Source: Sphingomonas oryzagri (lineage in GTDB: Bacteria; Pseudomonadota; Alphaproteobacteria; Sphingomonadales; Sphingomonadaceae). From it: a stretch of 64,000 nt of DNA. Where the stretch lies: NCBI RefSeq assembly GCF_029906645.1, contig NZ_JARYGZ010000002.1:310001-374000 (forward strand), given 5' to 3'. The position numbers were made by a program, and so were the translations under genes. Positions 8,362 to 18,235 of this stretch are shown here, one piece after another (the stretch's first letter is position 1; every line of letters begins with the position of its first letter). Below the pieces are notes generated by a model. That model had not been told where the DNA came from. It saw only the letters and a program-made list of their open reading frames with translations, and searched no databases.

Positions 8362-9450
8362 ATGCCGACACTCTTCGATCCCCTCCAGCTTGGCGCGATC
8401 ACCGCGCCCAACCGCATCTTCATGGCGCCGCTGACGCGCGCCCGCGCGACGCGGGATCACGTCCCGACCGCGCTGCAGGCGGACTATTACGCGCAGCGCG
8501 CCGGCGCCGGCCTGATCATCTCGGAAGCGACCGGCATCAGCCGCGAAGGCCTCGGCTGGCCGTTTGCGCCCGGCTTGTGGACGCCCGAGCAGACCGAGGC
8601 GTGGAAGCCCGTAACCGAAGCCGTGCACAAGGCCGGCGGGCGGATCGTCGCCCAGCTCTGGCATATGGGCCGCATCGTCCATTCGAGCTTTCTCGGCGGC
8701 GCGCAGCCCGTCTCCGCCTCGGCGACCACCGCGCCGGGGCAAGCGCACACCTATGACGGCAAGCAGCCGTATGACGAGGCGCGCCCGCTGGCGCTGGCCG
8801 AAATCCCGCGGCTGCTCGACGATTACCGCACCGCCGCCGCCAACGCGATCGAGGCAGCGTTCGACGGCGTACAGCTCCATGCCGCCAATGGCTATCTGAT
8901 CGACCAGTTCCTGCGCGACAATTCCAACTTCCGCAGCGATGCCTATGGCGGATCGATCGAGAACCGCATCCGCCTGCTCGACGAGGTGACGCGCGCGATC
9001 GTCGATGTCGTCGGCGCGGATCGTACCGGCGTGCGCCTCTCCCCCAACGGCGACGTGCAGGGCGCAAACGACAGCAACCCCCAGGCACTGTTCACCGCCG
9101 CCGCCGCCGCGCTCTCCGAGATCGGCATCGCCTTCCTCGAGATGCGCGAGCCGCAGGGCGACAGCAGCTTCCGCCCCAACGAGGTGCCGCCGATCGCGCC
9201 CGCCATCCGCGAGGTGTTCGACGGCGTGCTGGTGCTCAATTCGGATTTCACGCCCGAAAGCGCCGCCCAAACGGTGGAAAGCGGGTTGGCCGACGCCATC
9301 GCCTTCGGCCGCCCCTTCATCGCCAATCCGGACCTGCCGGCGCGCATCGCCCACGACCTACCGCTGGCGAAGCCGGAAGTCGCCACCTTCTACTCGCAGG
9401 GGCCTGAGGGCTACACCGACTATCCGGTGGCCGAGACCGAGGCCGCCTGA
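8362..9450 (+). CDS. Old yellow enzyme family alkene reductase (NemA-like)
   Basis: A 362-aa FMN-dependent flavoprotein that reduces activated C=C bonds or nitro groups with NAD(P)H. The (beta/alpha)8 barrel shows MAPLTRARA at the N terminus, QLWHMGR, and the substrate-binding pair in LHAANGYLIDQFL (His173 and Asn176), followed by SNFRSDAYGGSIENR. The FMN phosphate site near AFGRPFIANPDLP is also intact. AAGGGAGA precedes the ATG at 8362. It is a single gene that ends against a strong hairpin shared with maeB. Confidence 0.92.
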   Translation: MPTLFDPLQLGAITAPNRIFMAPLTRARATRDHVPTALQADYYAQRAGAGLIISEATGISREGLGWPFAPGLWTPEQTEAWKPVTEAVHKAGGRIVAQLWHMGRIVHSSFLGGAQPVSASATTAPGQAHTYDGKQPYDEARPLALAEIPRLLDDYRTAAANAIEAAFDGVQLHAANGYLIDQFLRDNSNFRSDAYGGSIENRIRLLDEVTRAIVDVVGADRTGVRLSPNGDVQGANDSNPQALFTAAAAALSEIGIAFLEMREPQGDSSFRPNEVPPIAPAIREVFDGVLVLNSDFTPESAAQTVESGLADAIAFGRPFIANPDLPARIAHDLPLAKPEVATFYSQGPEGYTDYPVAETEAA

Positions 9451-9456
9451 CCTTAC

Positions 9457-9486
9457 GGCCTTCTCCCGCCCATGCGGGAGAAGGCC
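9457..9486. terminator. Bidirectional terminator-like hairpin
   Basis: A perfect 12-bp stem (GGCCTTCTCCCG / CGGGAGAAGGCC) with a 6-nt loop sits between the stop codons of the convergent ene-reductase and maeB genes. It has no T tract. Its position between two convergent genes argues for a shared transcription end. Confidence 0.65.
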
Positions 9487-9489
9487 GGA

Positions 9490-11742
9490 TTACCGCGCGA
9501 TGCCCGCCGCCGCCAGCACCGCCAGCGTCATCAGGTCGCCGGCGGTCGAGGTCATCGACGCGATCTGCACCGAGTGCGCCATGTTGATGAGCATCGGGCC
9601 AATCATCCGCTCACCGCCCAGCTCGCGCAGCAGCTTGGCGGAGATGTTGGCGGATTGCAGGCCCGGCATCACCAGCACGTTGGCCGGGCCGGACAGGCGG
9701 CTGAACGGGTAATGCTTCTTGAGCGCGGGGTTGAGCGCCACGTCGGGCGCCATCTCGCCCTCATATTCGAACTCGACACCGCGCTTGTCCAGTTCGGCCA
9801 CCGCGCCCCGGATATTGTCCAGCCACTTGCCCGGCGGATTGCCGAAGGTGGAGTAGGACAGGAAGGCCACGCGCGGCTCCTGCCCCATGCGCTTGGCGAC
9901 GGCGGCGGTCTGCTCGGCGATGTCGGCGAGCTGCTCGGCGGTCGGGCGCTCGTTGACCGTGGTGTCGGCCAGGAACACCGAATGGTTGCGGCCGACCAGC
10001 AGGTGGATGCCGAACGGCGTATGGCCCGGCGCCGGCTCGATCACGCGCATCACCTCGACCAGCGAGGAGCGGAACGGGCGCGTCACGCCGGTCACCATCA
10101 TGTCCGCCTCGCCCAGCGCGACCATCAGCGCGCCGAAGATGTTGCGGTCGCGGTTGACCATGCGCTCGACGTCGCGACGCATGAAACCCTTGCGCTTGAG
10201 CTTCTCGTACAACGTCTCGACCATCTTGGGGACGAGCGGCGAGTGGCGGGCGTTGTGCAGCTCGAACCCCGCCGGATCGGCGCCCAGCTTCGCCAGCATG
10301 TCGCGCGTCTCGTCCACGCCGACCAGCACGGGAATGCCGTAGCCACCATCCTTGAAGGCGATAGCGGCACGCAGCACCACCTCCTCCTCGGCTTCGGCGA
10401 ACAGCACGCGCTTAGGATGTGCGCGGGCCTGTTCGTAGGCGGAGGTCAGCACCGAGTCGGTCGGGTTGAGCCGCGCGCGCAGCGTCTCGCGATAGCAGGC
10501 CATGTCCTCGATCGGCTTGCGCGCGACGCCGGTGTCCATCGCCGCCTGCGCCACTGCCGGCGGGATCGTCTCGATCAGGCGCGGATCGAACGGCGCCGGG
10601 ATGATATATTCCGGGCCGAACTTGTGCGCGACGCCATAGGCCGCAGCGACATCCTCGTGCACCTGCTGGCGCGCCAGCGCGGCGAGCGCATGGGCGGCGG
10701 CGACCTTCATCTCCTCGTTGATGGTCGTCGCCCGCACATCGAGCGCGCCACGGAAGATGAAGGGGAAGCCGAGCACGTTGTTGACCTGGTTCGGATAGTC
10801 CGACCGGCCGGTGGCGATGATCGCGTCGGGCGCCGCCTCCAGCGCATCTTCGGGCAGGATTTCCGGATCGGGATTGGCCATGGCGAAGATGATCGGCTTC
10901 GGCGCCATCGACTTCACCATCTCCTTGGTCAGCGCGCCCGCGACCGACAGGCCGTAGAAGACGTCGGCGCCCTTGATCGCCTCGGCCAGCGTGCGCGCGT
11001 CCGTCCTGGCGGCATGGGCGGACTTCCACTGGTTCATGCCCTCGGTGCGGCCCTGGTAGATCACGCCCTTGGAATCGCAGAGGATGACGTTGTCGGGTTT
11101 CACGCCGAGCGCTTTCGCCAGCTCGGTGCAGCTGATCGAGGCCGCACCCGCGCCGTTCACGACGATCCGTATGTCCTTGAGATCGCGACCGGTGATGTGG
11201 CAGGCGTTGATCAGGCCGGCCGCTGAGATGATCGCGGTGCCGTGCTGGTCATCATGGAAGACCGGGATGTTCATGCGTTCGCGCAGGGTCTGCTCGATCA
11301 CGAAGCATTCGGGCGCCTTGATGTCTTCCAGGTTGATGCCGCCGAAGCTCGGCTCCATCAGCTCGACCGCGTCGATGAAGCGGTCGACATCCTCGGTCGC
11401 CAGTTCGAGGTCGATCGAATCGACATCGGCGAAGCGTTTGAACAGCACCGCCTTGCCTTCCATCACCGGCTTCGACGCCAGCGCGCCGAGATTGCCAAGG
11501 CCAAGGATCGCGGTGCCGTTGGAGATGACCGCAACCAGGTTGCCCTTGGCGGTATAGTCGTAGGCGGTGTCCGGCTCGGCCGCGATGGCCTTCACCGGCA
11601 CCGCGACGCCCGGCGAGTAAGCGAGCGCGAGGTCGCGCTGCGTCGCCATCGGCTTGGACGCGATGATCTCGATCTTGCCGGGGCGGCCCTGGGTGTGGAA
11701 ATCCAGCGCTTCGCGTTCGGAAAATTGCAGACGCTCGGCCAT
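9490..11742 (-). CDS. maeB: NADP-dependent malic enzyme (MaeB type, with phosphotransacetylase-like domain)
   Basis: A 750-aa two-domain enzyme that oxidatively decarboxylates malate to pyruvate, giving NADPH. Residues about 1-430 form the malic domain: DLALAYSPGVA, the metal-binding HDDQHGTAI, and the NAD(P) site IVVNGAGAASISC. Residues about 440-750 resemble phosphotransacetylase and probably act in regulation (acetyl-CoA), as in other MaeB proteins. The open frame runs on to 13590 through the antisense of mutS, but homology begins at MAERLQFSEREAL; AGAAGG lies upstream of the ATG at 11742. It is divergent from mutS (81 bp apart). Confidence 0.93.
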   Translation of the reverse strand: MAERLQFSEREALDFHTQGRPGKIEIIASKPMATQRDLALAYSPGVAVPVKAIAAEPDTAYDYTAKGNLVAVISNGTAILGLGNLGALASKPVMEGKAVLFKRFADVDSIDLELATEDVDRFIDAVELMEPSFGGINLEDIKAPECFVIEQTLRERMNIPVFHDDQHGTAIISAAGLINACHITGRDLKDIRIVVNGAGAASISCTELAKALGVKPDNVILCDSKGVIYQGRTEGMNQWKSAHAARTDARTLAEAIKGADVFYGLSVAGALTKEMVKSMAPKPIIFAMANPDPEILPEDALEAAPDAIIATGRSDYPNQVNNVLGFPFIFRGALDVRATTINEEMKVAAAHALAALARQQVHEDVAAAYGVAHKFGPEYIIPAPFDPRLIETIPPAVAQAAMDTGVARKPIEDMACYRETLRARLNPTDSVLTSAYEQARAHPKRVLFAEAEEEVVLRAAIAFKDGGYGIPVLVGVDETRDMLAKLGADPAGFELHNARHSPLVPKMVETLYEKLKRKGFMRRDVERMVNRDRNIFGALMVALGEADMMVTGVTRPFRSSLVEVMRVIEPAPGHTPFGIHLLVGRNHSVFLADTTVNERPTAEQLADIAEQTAAVAKRMGQEPRVAFLSYSTFGNPPGKWLDNIRGAVAELDKRGVEFEYEGEMAPDVALNPALKKHYPFSRLSGPANVLVMPGLQSANISAKLLRELGGERMIGPMLINMAHSVQIASMTSTAGDLMTLAVLAAAGIAR

Positions 11743-11823
11743 TTCCACCTTCTCCACAGCTTTTGCCCAGCCCTTGGGGCATGATGCTGGCGAGGGCAAG
11801 CCAAAGCCGGTAGCAGCAGGCCA

Positions 11824-14436
11824 ATGAGCGGAACGAGCGGGCCGGCAGCCGGCGCCCAGACCCCGATGATGGCGCAATATCACGGCCTCAAGGCCGAGGC
11901 GCCCGATTGTCTGCTTTTCTACCGCATGGGCGACTTCTTCGAACTGTTCTTCGAGGATGCGCATATCGCCGCCGCGACGCTCGACATCGCGCTGACCTCG
12001 CGCGGGGACGGGGCGCCGATGTGCGGTGTACCGGTCCATGCCGCTGACGCCTATCTGGCGCGCCTGATCAAGGCGGGCCACCGCGTCGCGGTCGCCGAAC
12101 AGGTCGAGACGCCCGAGCAGGCCAAGAAGGCGCGGGGATCCAAGGCGCTGGTGGCGCGCAAGATCATCAGGCTGGTCACCGCAGGGACGCTGACCGAGGA
12201 GTCGTTGCTCGATTCCCGCAGCGCCAACTGGCTGGTGGCACTGGCCGAGCAGGGCGCGCGCGTGGGCCTCGCGGCGGCGGACATCTCGACCGGGCGCTTC
12301 GAACTGGCCTCGGTGCCGACGGCCAGCCTCGATGCCGAACTGGCGCGGCTGGGGCCGTCCGAGGTGGTGATCGCCGAAGGTGCGCAAGGCCCAGTCGATG
12401 CCGCCATCGCGTCGCGCGGCTCCTTCCAGAGCGGTGAGGGTGAACGGCTGCTCAAGAGCCGGTTCGGGGTGGCGACGCTCGACGGCTTCGGCAGCTTCGA
12501 CAAGGCGGCGCTGGCGGCGGCGGGCGGCCTGCTCGCCTATCTCGACCGCACGTCGCAGGGCGGAAGCCTGTTCCTCCAACCGCCGACGCCGCGCACTGCC
12601 GAGGATCACATGGCGATCGACGCGGCGACGCGCGAGAGCCTCGAACTCACCCGCACCCAGTCCGGCGAGCGCAAGGGCAGTCTGCTCGACGCTGTGGACC
12701 GCACCGTGACGGGCGCCGGCGCACGACTGCTGGCGGCGGACATCTCGGCGCCCCTCAACGAGGCCGATGCAATCGAGGCGCGGCTCAACCTCGTCAGCCG
12801 CTTCGCCGAGGACGGGACGTGCCGCGACCGGCTGCGCGGACGTCTGCGCGCATTGCCGGACATCGGCCGCGCGCTGGGTCGGCTGGTCGCGGGGCGCGGC
12901 TCGCCCCGCGATCTCGGCCAGCTGCGCGATGGTTTGTCGGGTGCGCGCGACCTGCATGAGCTGCTCGACGCACTGGAAGGACCGCCCGCCCTGCTGACCC
13001 GGCTGATGCCGCAGCTGCGCGGCCACGGTGCGCTGGTCGACAAGCTCAGCCGCGCCCTCGTCCAGACGCCGCCGATCGATGCGTCCGACGGCGGCTTCAT
13101 CGCGGAGGGCTTCGACGCCGCGCTCGACGAGCTGCGCGGCCTCGCGGGCGACGGCCGTCGCGCCATCGCCGCGCTGGAGGCGCGCTTCCGCGAACAGACC
13201 GGCATTTCCGGCCTCAAGATCCGCCACAATGGCGTGCTCGGTTATCATATCGAGGTCGGCGCGAAGGTCGCCGATCCGCTGATGAAACCCGACAGCGGCT
13301 TCACCCATCGCCAGACATTGGCCGGCGTCGTCCGCTTCAATGCGCCGGAGCTGCACGAGCTGGCGATGAAGGTGGCGCAGGCCGGCAACCATGCGCTCGC
13401 CGCCGAGCAGGCGCATCTGGAGGATCTGATCGACCTGGCGCTTGAGGCACGCGATCCGATCGCTGCCACGGCCGACGCGCTCGCCCGCCTCGACGTCGCC
13501 TCGGCCCTTGCCGCGCGCGCCATCGAGGGCGGCTGGTGCCGGCCGGAAGTCGTCCCGCACGCCTGTTTCGAGATCGAGGGCGGGCGTCATCCGGTCGTCG
13601 AGGCCGCCGTCGCCGCTTCCGGAGAGCGCTTCGTCGCCAACGATTGCGGCCTATCGGAGGACTCCCGCCTGTGGCTCGTCACCGGCCCGAACATGGGCGG
13701 CAAGTCCACCTTCCTGCGCCAGAACGCGCTGATCGCGGTACTGGCGCAAGCCGGGAGCTTCGTGCCGGCCGCCTCCGCCACGCTCGGCCTCGTCGATCGG
13801 CTGTTCAGCCGCGTCGGCGCGTCGGACAATCTGGCGCGCGGCCGCTCCACCTTCATGGTCGAGATGATCGAGACCGCAGCGATCCTCTCCCAGGCGAGCG
13901 AGCGCAGCTTCGTCATCCTCGACGAGGTGGGCCGCGGCACCTCCACTTATGACGGCCTCGCCATCGCCTGGGCGGTGCTGGAGGCGATTCACGAGACCAA
14001 TCGCTGCCGCTGCCTGTTCGCCACCCATTATCACGAGCTGACGCGCCTCGCCGGCCGGCTCGATGCGCTCAGCCTCCACCATGTCCGCGCCAAGGAGTAT
14101 AAAGGCGATCTCGTCCTGCTCCACGAGATGGCGGGCGGTGCCGCCGACAAGAGCTACGGCCTCGCCGTCGCCCGCCTCGCCGGCCTGCCGAAGCCGGTGC
14201 TGGGGCGCGCCAAGGATGTGCTGGCCCGGCTGGAGAAGGGTCGCGAAAAGACCGGCGGCATCGCGGCCGGTCTCGACGACCTGCCGCTCTTCGCCGCCGC
14301 CACCGAACGCGAGGCAGAGGCGACCGATCCGCTGCGCGAAGCGCTGACCGCGATCGACGCCGACGCGCTCAGCCCGCGCGACGCGCTGGAAGCGCTCTAT
14401 CGGCTGAAGCAGTTGCTGGGCGACACTGGCGCTTAA
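11824..14436 (+). CDS. mutS: DNA mismatch repair protein MutS
   Basis: An 870-aa protein that recognises mispaired bases and starts MutL-dependent repair. The mismatch-contact motif Phe-x-Glu is at residues 38-40 (GDFFEL). The connector, lever and clamp domains follow, and the ATPase has Walker A GPNMGGKST at 621-629, Walker B with Asp700-Glu701, and the signature RGTSTYDGLAIAWA. The ATHYHELTRLA motif and the C-terminal helix-turn-helix segment are present. It is 15 bp upstream of glnD, so the two are probably cotranscribed. Confidence 0.97.
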   Translation: MSGTSGPAAGAQTPMMAQYHGLKAEAPDCLLFYRMGDFFELFFEDAHIAAATLDIALTSRGDGAPMCGVPVHAADAYLARLIKAGHRVAVAEQVETPEQAKKARGSKALVARKIIRLVTAGTLTEESLLDSRSANWLVALAEQGARVGLAAADISTGRFELASVPTASLDAELARLGPSEVVIAEGAQGPVDAAIASRGSFQSGEGERLLKSRFGVATLDGFGSFDKAALAAAGGLLAYLDRTSQGGSLFLQPPTPRTAEDHMAIDAATRESLELTRTQSGERKGSLLDAVDRTVTGAGARLLAADISAPLNEADAIEARLNLVSRFAEDGTCRDRLRGRLRALPDIGRALGRLVAGRGSPRDLGQLRDGLSGARDLHELLDALEGPPALLTRLMPQLRGHGALVDKLSRALVQTPPIDASDGGFIAEGFDAALDELRGLAGDGRRAIAALEARFREQTGISGLKIRHNGVLGYHIEVGAKVADPLMKPDSGFTHRQTLAGVVRFNAPELHELAMKVAQAGNHALAAEQAHLEDLIDLALEARDPIAATADALARLDVASALAARAIEGGWCRPEVVPHACFEIEGGRHPVVEAAVAASGERFVANDCGLSEDSRLWLVTGPNMGGKSTFLRQNALIAVLAQAGSFVPAASATLGLVDRLFSRVGASDNLARGRSTFMVEMIETAAILSQASERSFVILDEVGRGTSTYDGLAIAWAVLEAIHETNRCRCLFATHYHELTRLAGRLDALSLHHVRAKEYKGDLVLLHEMAGGAADKSYGLAVARLAGLPKPVLGRAKDVLARLEKGREKTGGIAAGLDDLPLFAAATEREAEATDPLREALTAIDADALSPRDALEALYRLKQLLGDTGA

Positions 14437-14451
14437 TCGCCGCTGCGCTAC

Positions 14452-17220
14452 ATGGAGGCCATGCCCGCCTCCCGCTTCGACAGCCTGCCCAGCCGGCGCG
14501 CCATCATCGATCGGCGCAAGCTCGCCGACATGCTCGCCGAGCTGCCCGAAGATCCCGCCGCGCTCAAGCGCGAGGCGACCGTACTGCTCAAGCAGGCGCT
14601 GGATGCCGGGCGCGCCGAGATCGGGCGACGGCTGGCCGAACATCCCGCACGCGGCCACGAGATCGCGGCGAGCTACGCCTTCCTGACCGATCAGATCCTG
14701 CGCCTCGTCTTCGATCTCGCCACCGAGCGGCTGATCGCGCGCACCAACCGCACGGCGGGCGAACGGCTCACACTGATGGCGGTGGGCGGCTACGGCCGGG
14801 CCGAGATGGCGCTATATTCGGATGTCGACATCGGCTTCCTGACGCCATGGAAGCAGACCGCCTGGGCCGAGCGGGTGATCGAGACGATCCTCTACATGCT
14901 GTGGGATCTCGGCCTGAAGGTCGGCCATTCCAGCCGCTCGCTGGACGAGATGGTCCGCATGGCGAAGAGCGACCTGACGGTACGCACCGCGTTGCTGGAA
15001 GGCCGATTCATCTGGGGCGACGAGGCGCTCTACGACGAAGCCGCGCGTCGCTTCGATGCGGAGGTGCGCCACGGCACCGACCGCGCCTTCGTCACCGAAA
15101 AGCTCGCCGAGCGGGATGACCGGCACCGCCGGATGGGCGACAGCCGCTACGTCGTCGAGCCGAACGTCAAGGAGGGTAAGGGCGGTCTGCGCGACCTGCA
15201 CACCCTGTTCTGGATCGGCAAGTACGTGCTCAACGTGCGCTCGGTGCCGGAACTGGTCGGCGCCGGCTTGCTGACCGGGGAGGAACTGCGCCAGTTCCAG
15301 CGCGCCGAGAACTTCCTGTGGGCGGTGCGCTGCCACATGCACGTCATCGCCAATCGCGCCGAGGACAGGCTGACCTTCGACCTGCAGCGCGAGGTCGCCG
15401 AACGGATGCGCTACAACGAGCGCCCCGGTCGATCGCCGGTCGAACGCTTCATGCAGCATTATTTCCTCACCGCGAAGATGGTGGGGACGCTGACCGGGGT
15501 GTTCCTCGCCCACCTCGACGAGACGTTCGCGCAGAAGGGACGTCGCTTCGGCATGGCGGCGATCACCGGGCGCCGGAAGCCCCGCAAGCTCGATGGTTTC
15601 GTGATCGATCGCGGCCGGCTCTCGACCCCCGAGGACGGATTCTTCGCGGCCGATCCGGTGCGGCTGATCGAGATCTTCACCTTGGCGGACCGGCACGGGC
15701 TGGAGATCCACCCGGTCGCGATGCGCCAGGCCTCGCGCGACGCCAAGATGGTCGATGCGGTGCGCATCGCCCCCCGCGCCAACAGCCTTTTCCTGGAAGT
15801 GCTGACCAGTCCGCGCACGCCCGGCATGGTACTGCGCTGGATGAACGAGGCCGGCGTGTTCGGCCGCTTCATGCCGGACTTCGGCCGCGTAGTCGCGCAG
15901 ATGCAGTTCGACATGTACCACCATTTCACGGTGGACGAGCATACCATCCACGCGATCGACCTGCTCAGCCGGATCGAGAAGGGCGATCTCACCACCGATC
16001 ATCCGCTGGTCCACAAATTGATGGGCCAGATCGTGATGCGGCGCGCGCTCTACGTGTCGGTGCTGCTCCATGACATCGCCAAGGGGCGCGGCGGCGATCA
16101 TTCCGAACTGGGCGCGGAGGTGGCGCACAAGCTCTGTCCGCGCCTGGGCCTCACGCCCGCCGAGACCGAGATGGTGGCGTGGCTGGTGCGCCATCACCTG
16201 CTGATGTCGCACACCGCCTTCAAGCGCGACCTCGCCGACTTCAAGACGATCCTCGATTTCGCCGAGAAGGTGCAGTCGCCGGAACGTCTGCGCCTGCTGC
16301 TGTCGCTCACCGTGGTGGACATCCGCGCGGTCGGCCCCGGCGTGTGGAACGGCTGGAAGCGCCAGCTGCTCAGCGACCTCTATCATGCCGCCGAGGAAGT
16401 GCTTCGGCGCGGCCACAAGCAGAAGGGCCGGATGGAGCGGATCGAGGAGAAGCAGGAAAAACTGGCTGCCACGCTCGGCTGGGCGCCGGATCAATTCGCC
16501 GCCTACGCGAAGCGGATGCCGGACAGCTACTGGGTCGGCGAGGGATCGGAGACGCTGGCGGCGAACGCGCACGCCATTGCGCAGGCCGATGCCGACGGCC
16601 GCTCGCTGTCCATCGCCACCAGCCCCGACGAGGATCGCGAGGCGACATTGGTGACGGTCTACGCCTCCGATCATCCTGGCCTGTTCTACCGCATCGCCGG
16701 CGCCATCCATGTCGCGGGCGGCAACATCATCGACGCGCGCATCCACACCACGCGCGACGGCATGGGCATCGACAATTTCCTGGTGCAGGATCCGTTCGGC
16801 CGCCCGTTCGACGATCCGGACCGGCTGGTCCGGCTGCGCATCGCGATCGAGGACGCGCTCGCCAACCGCAACAAGCTGGCCGACCGCCTTGCCGCCAAGC
16901 CGGCGCCCCGGATGCGTGCCGATGCCTTCGACATCGAGCCCAACGTGCTGATCGACAACAAGGCGTCCAACCGCTTCACCGTGATCGAGGTGAACGCGCG
17001 CGACCGGCCCGCCCTGCTCCATGCGCTGGCGCACGCGCTGTTCCAGTCCAAGGTGACGATCCACTCCTCGCACGTCGCCACCTATGGCGAGCGGGCCGTC
17101 GACACCTTCTACCTCACCGACCTGACCGGTGATAAGCTGCACGCCACCCAGCGGCTCAGGACGCTGGAGCGACGGCTGCTCGCGGCGGCGGCCGGCGAGG
17201 AGATCGAGGAAGCCGCCTGA
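14452..17220 (+). CDS. glnD: Bifunctional uridylyltransferase/uridylyl-removing enzyme GlnD
   Basis: A 922-aa sensor of glutamine that adds UMP to, or removes it from, the PII protein (GlnK, encoded at 61778-62116). The nucleotidyltransferase site GGYGRAEMALYSDVDIGF lies near residues 111-128; the HD hydrolase domain has HTIHAIDL and LLHDIAKGRGGDHSE (about 496-545). Two ACT domains end the protein (about 730 and 840; ASDHPGLFYRIAG and NARDRPALLHALA). A second in-frame ATG at 14461 follows GGAGG closely and could be the true start. It follows mutS at 15 bp. Confidence 0.96.
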   Translation: MEAMPASRFDSLPSRRAIIDRRKLADMLAELPEDPAALKREATVLLKQALDAGRAEIGRRLAEHPARGHEIAASYAFLTDQILRLVFDLATERLIARTNRTAGERLTLMAVGGYGRAEMALYSDVDIGFLTPWKQTAWAERVIETILYMLWDLGLKVGHSSRSLDEMVRMAKSDLTVRTALLEGRFIWGDEALYDEAARRFDAEVRHGTDRAFVTEKLAERDDRHRRMGDSRYVVEPNVKEGKGGLRDLHTLFWIGKYVLNVRSVPELVGAGLLTGEELRQFQRAENFLWAVRCHMHVIANRAEDRLTFDLQREVAERMRYNERPGRSPVERFMQHYFLTAKMVGTLTGVFLAHLDETFAQKGRRFGMAAITGRRKPRKLDGFVIDRGRLSTPEDGFFAADPVRLIEIFTLADRHGLEIHPVAMRQASRDAKMVDAVRIAPRANSLFLEVLTSPRTPGMVLRWMNEAGVFGRFMPDFGRVVAQMQFDMYHHFTVDEHTIHAIDLLSRIEKGDLTTDHPLVHKLMGQIVMRRALYVSVLLHDIAKGRGGDHSELGAEVAHKLCPRLGLTPAETEMVAWLVRHHLLMSHTAFKRDLADFKTILDFAEKVQSPERLRLLLSLTVVDIRAVGPGVWNGWKRQLLSDLYHAAEEVLRRGHKQKGRMERIEEKQEKLAATLGWAPDQFAAYAKRMPDSYWVGEGSETLAANAHAIAQADADGRSLSIATSPDEDREATLVTVYASDHPGLFYRIAGAIHVAGGNIIDARIHTTRDGMGIDNFLVQDPFGRPFDDPDRLVRLRIAIEDALANRNKLADRLAAKPAPRMRADAFDIEPNVLIDNKASNRFTVIEVNARDRPALLHALAHALFQSKVTIHSSHVATYGERAVDTFYLTDLTGDKLHATQRLRTLERRLLAAAAGEEIEEAA

Positions 17221-17248
17221 GACATCGGTCTTTCGGAGAGGACTTGCG

Positions 17249-17602
17249 ATGACGGTGACGGGAATCGGTGGGCTCTTCTTCCGCAGCCGCGATCCGGACG
17301 CGAGGGCGGCATGGTACAAGCAGCATCTCGGCGTCGATGCCGGCCACAGCGCGATCTGGAACCAGCAGGCGGGCATGACCGTCTTCGCGCCCTTCAAGGC
17401 GGACAGCGACTATTTCGCGGCCGACCAGGCCTTCATGCTCAACCTGCGGGTCGAGGACATCGAGGCACTGGCGGCGAAGCTGGAGGCGGCGGGCATCGCG
17501 GTCGAGCGGCGCGACGAGTGGACCGGCACCGAATATGGCACCTTCGCGCGCATCCACGATCCCGAAGGCCTACCGATAGAATTGTGGGAGCCGCCGGCTT
17601 GA
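17249..17602 (+). CDS. VOC (glyoxalase/bleomycin resistance) family protein
   Basis: A 117-aa single VOC module with two beta-alpha-beta-beta-beta halves: FFRSRDPDARAAWYKQHLGV at the start and FARIHDPEGLPIELWEPP at the end, where His and Glu are likely metal ligands. The substrate is unknown. GGAGAGGA precedes the ATG at 17249. It overlaps the next gene (TTGA at 17599-17602), so it is coupled to the membrane protein downstream. Confidence 0.85.
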   Translation: MTVTGIGGLFFRSRDPDARAAWYKQHLGVDAGHSAIWNQQAGMTVFAPFKADSDYFAADQAFMLNLRVEDIEALAAKLEAAGIAVERRDEWTGTEYGTFARIHDPEGLPIELWEPPA

Positions 17603-18231
17603 GCGCGGCGCGCGCCTGGCACGCATCGGTCGCTCTGCTTGCGCTGATCGGCCTCGCCATCGAATATCGGGTGACGGTTTCGGGCCATCCCGGCCAGATC
17701 GTCGGGCGGACGGTCGTCTTCCTGAGCTTCTTCACCATCCTCACCAACACGCTGGTGATGCTGGCGAGCCTCGGCGCGGCGTTCGGCGAGGGGCGGCTGC
17801 ACCGATGGACCTCCAGCGCAGGCGTCTCGACCGCGATCTCGGTGCACATCACGGTGGTGGCGGTGATCTTCCAGCTGCTGCTGGCGAGCCTGCTCCACCT
17901 GACACCGCTCGGCTGGTGGGGCAACATGCTGGTGCATCGACTGGTGCCGGCGCTGTGGCTGATCGGCTGGATCGCCTTCGCCCCGCATGGCGGAATCGAC
18001 CGCTGGGCACCGCTGCGCTGGCTGATCTACCCGCTGGTCTACACCGTCTGGGTGCTGATCCACGGCGCGGTGACGGGCTGGTATCCGTATCCGTTCATGG
18101 ACGTCGGCAAGTACGGGACTGGCCCGACCGTCGCGAAGATGGCGGTGATCGCCCTGTTCTTCGCCGGTCTCGGCTACGCCTATCGCTGGATCGACGGGCG
18201 CCTCGCCATCTGGCGGAAGGCGCCCGCCTGA
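17599..18231 (+). CDS. Pr6Pr family membrane protein
   Basis: A 210-aa protein with about six hydrophobic helices; residues such as FFTILTNTLVMLAS and the late block YTVWVLIHGAVTGWYPYPF match the Pr6Pr (FAR-17a/AIG1-like) family. The function of the bacterial members is unknown. The start is a TTG at 17599 overlapping the stop of the VOC gene, with GGGAG upstream. It ends 4 bp before the stop of the convergent infC gene. Confidence 0.82.
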   Translation: MSAARAWHASVALLALIGLAIEYRVTVSGHPGQIVGRTVVFLSFFTILTNTLVMLASLGAAFGEGRLHRWTSSAGVSTAISVHITVVAVIFQLLLASLLHLTPLGWWGNMLVHRLVPALWLIGWIAFAPHGGIDRWAPLRWLIYPLVYTVWVLIHGAVTGWYPYPFMDVGKYGTGPTVAKMAVIALFFAGLGYAYRWIDGRLAIWRKAPA

Positions 18232-18235
18232 ACGC

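Noticed and set aside
9457-9486. A seventh palindromic repeat element
   Set aside because: It is a single perfect hairpin between two convergent stop codons and shares no sequence with elements A-E; a terminator is the simpler reading.
9490-13590. A 1366-codon frame on the minus strand
   Set aside because: Only the part from 11742 down matches malic enzyme. The upstream half is antisense to mutS and is a high-GC shadow.
14812-17397. An 861-codon frame antisense to glnD
   Set aside because: It is His/Arg/Gln-rich without any domain, and glnD on the other strand has all expected motifs.
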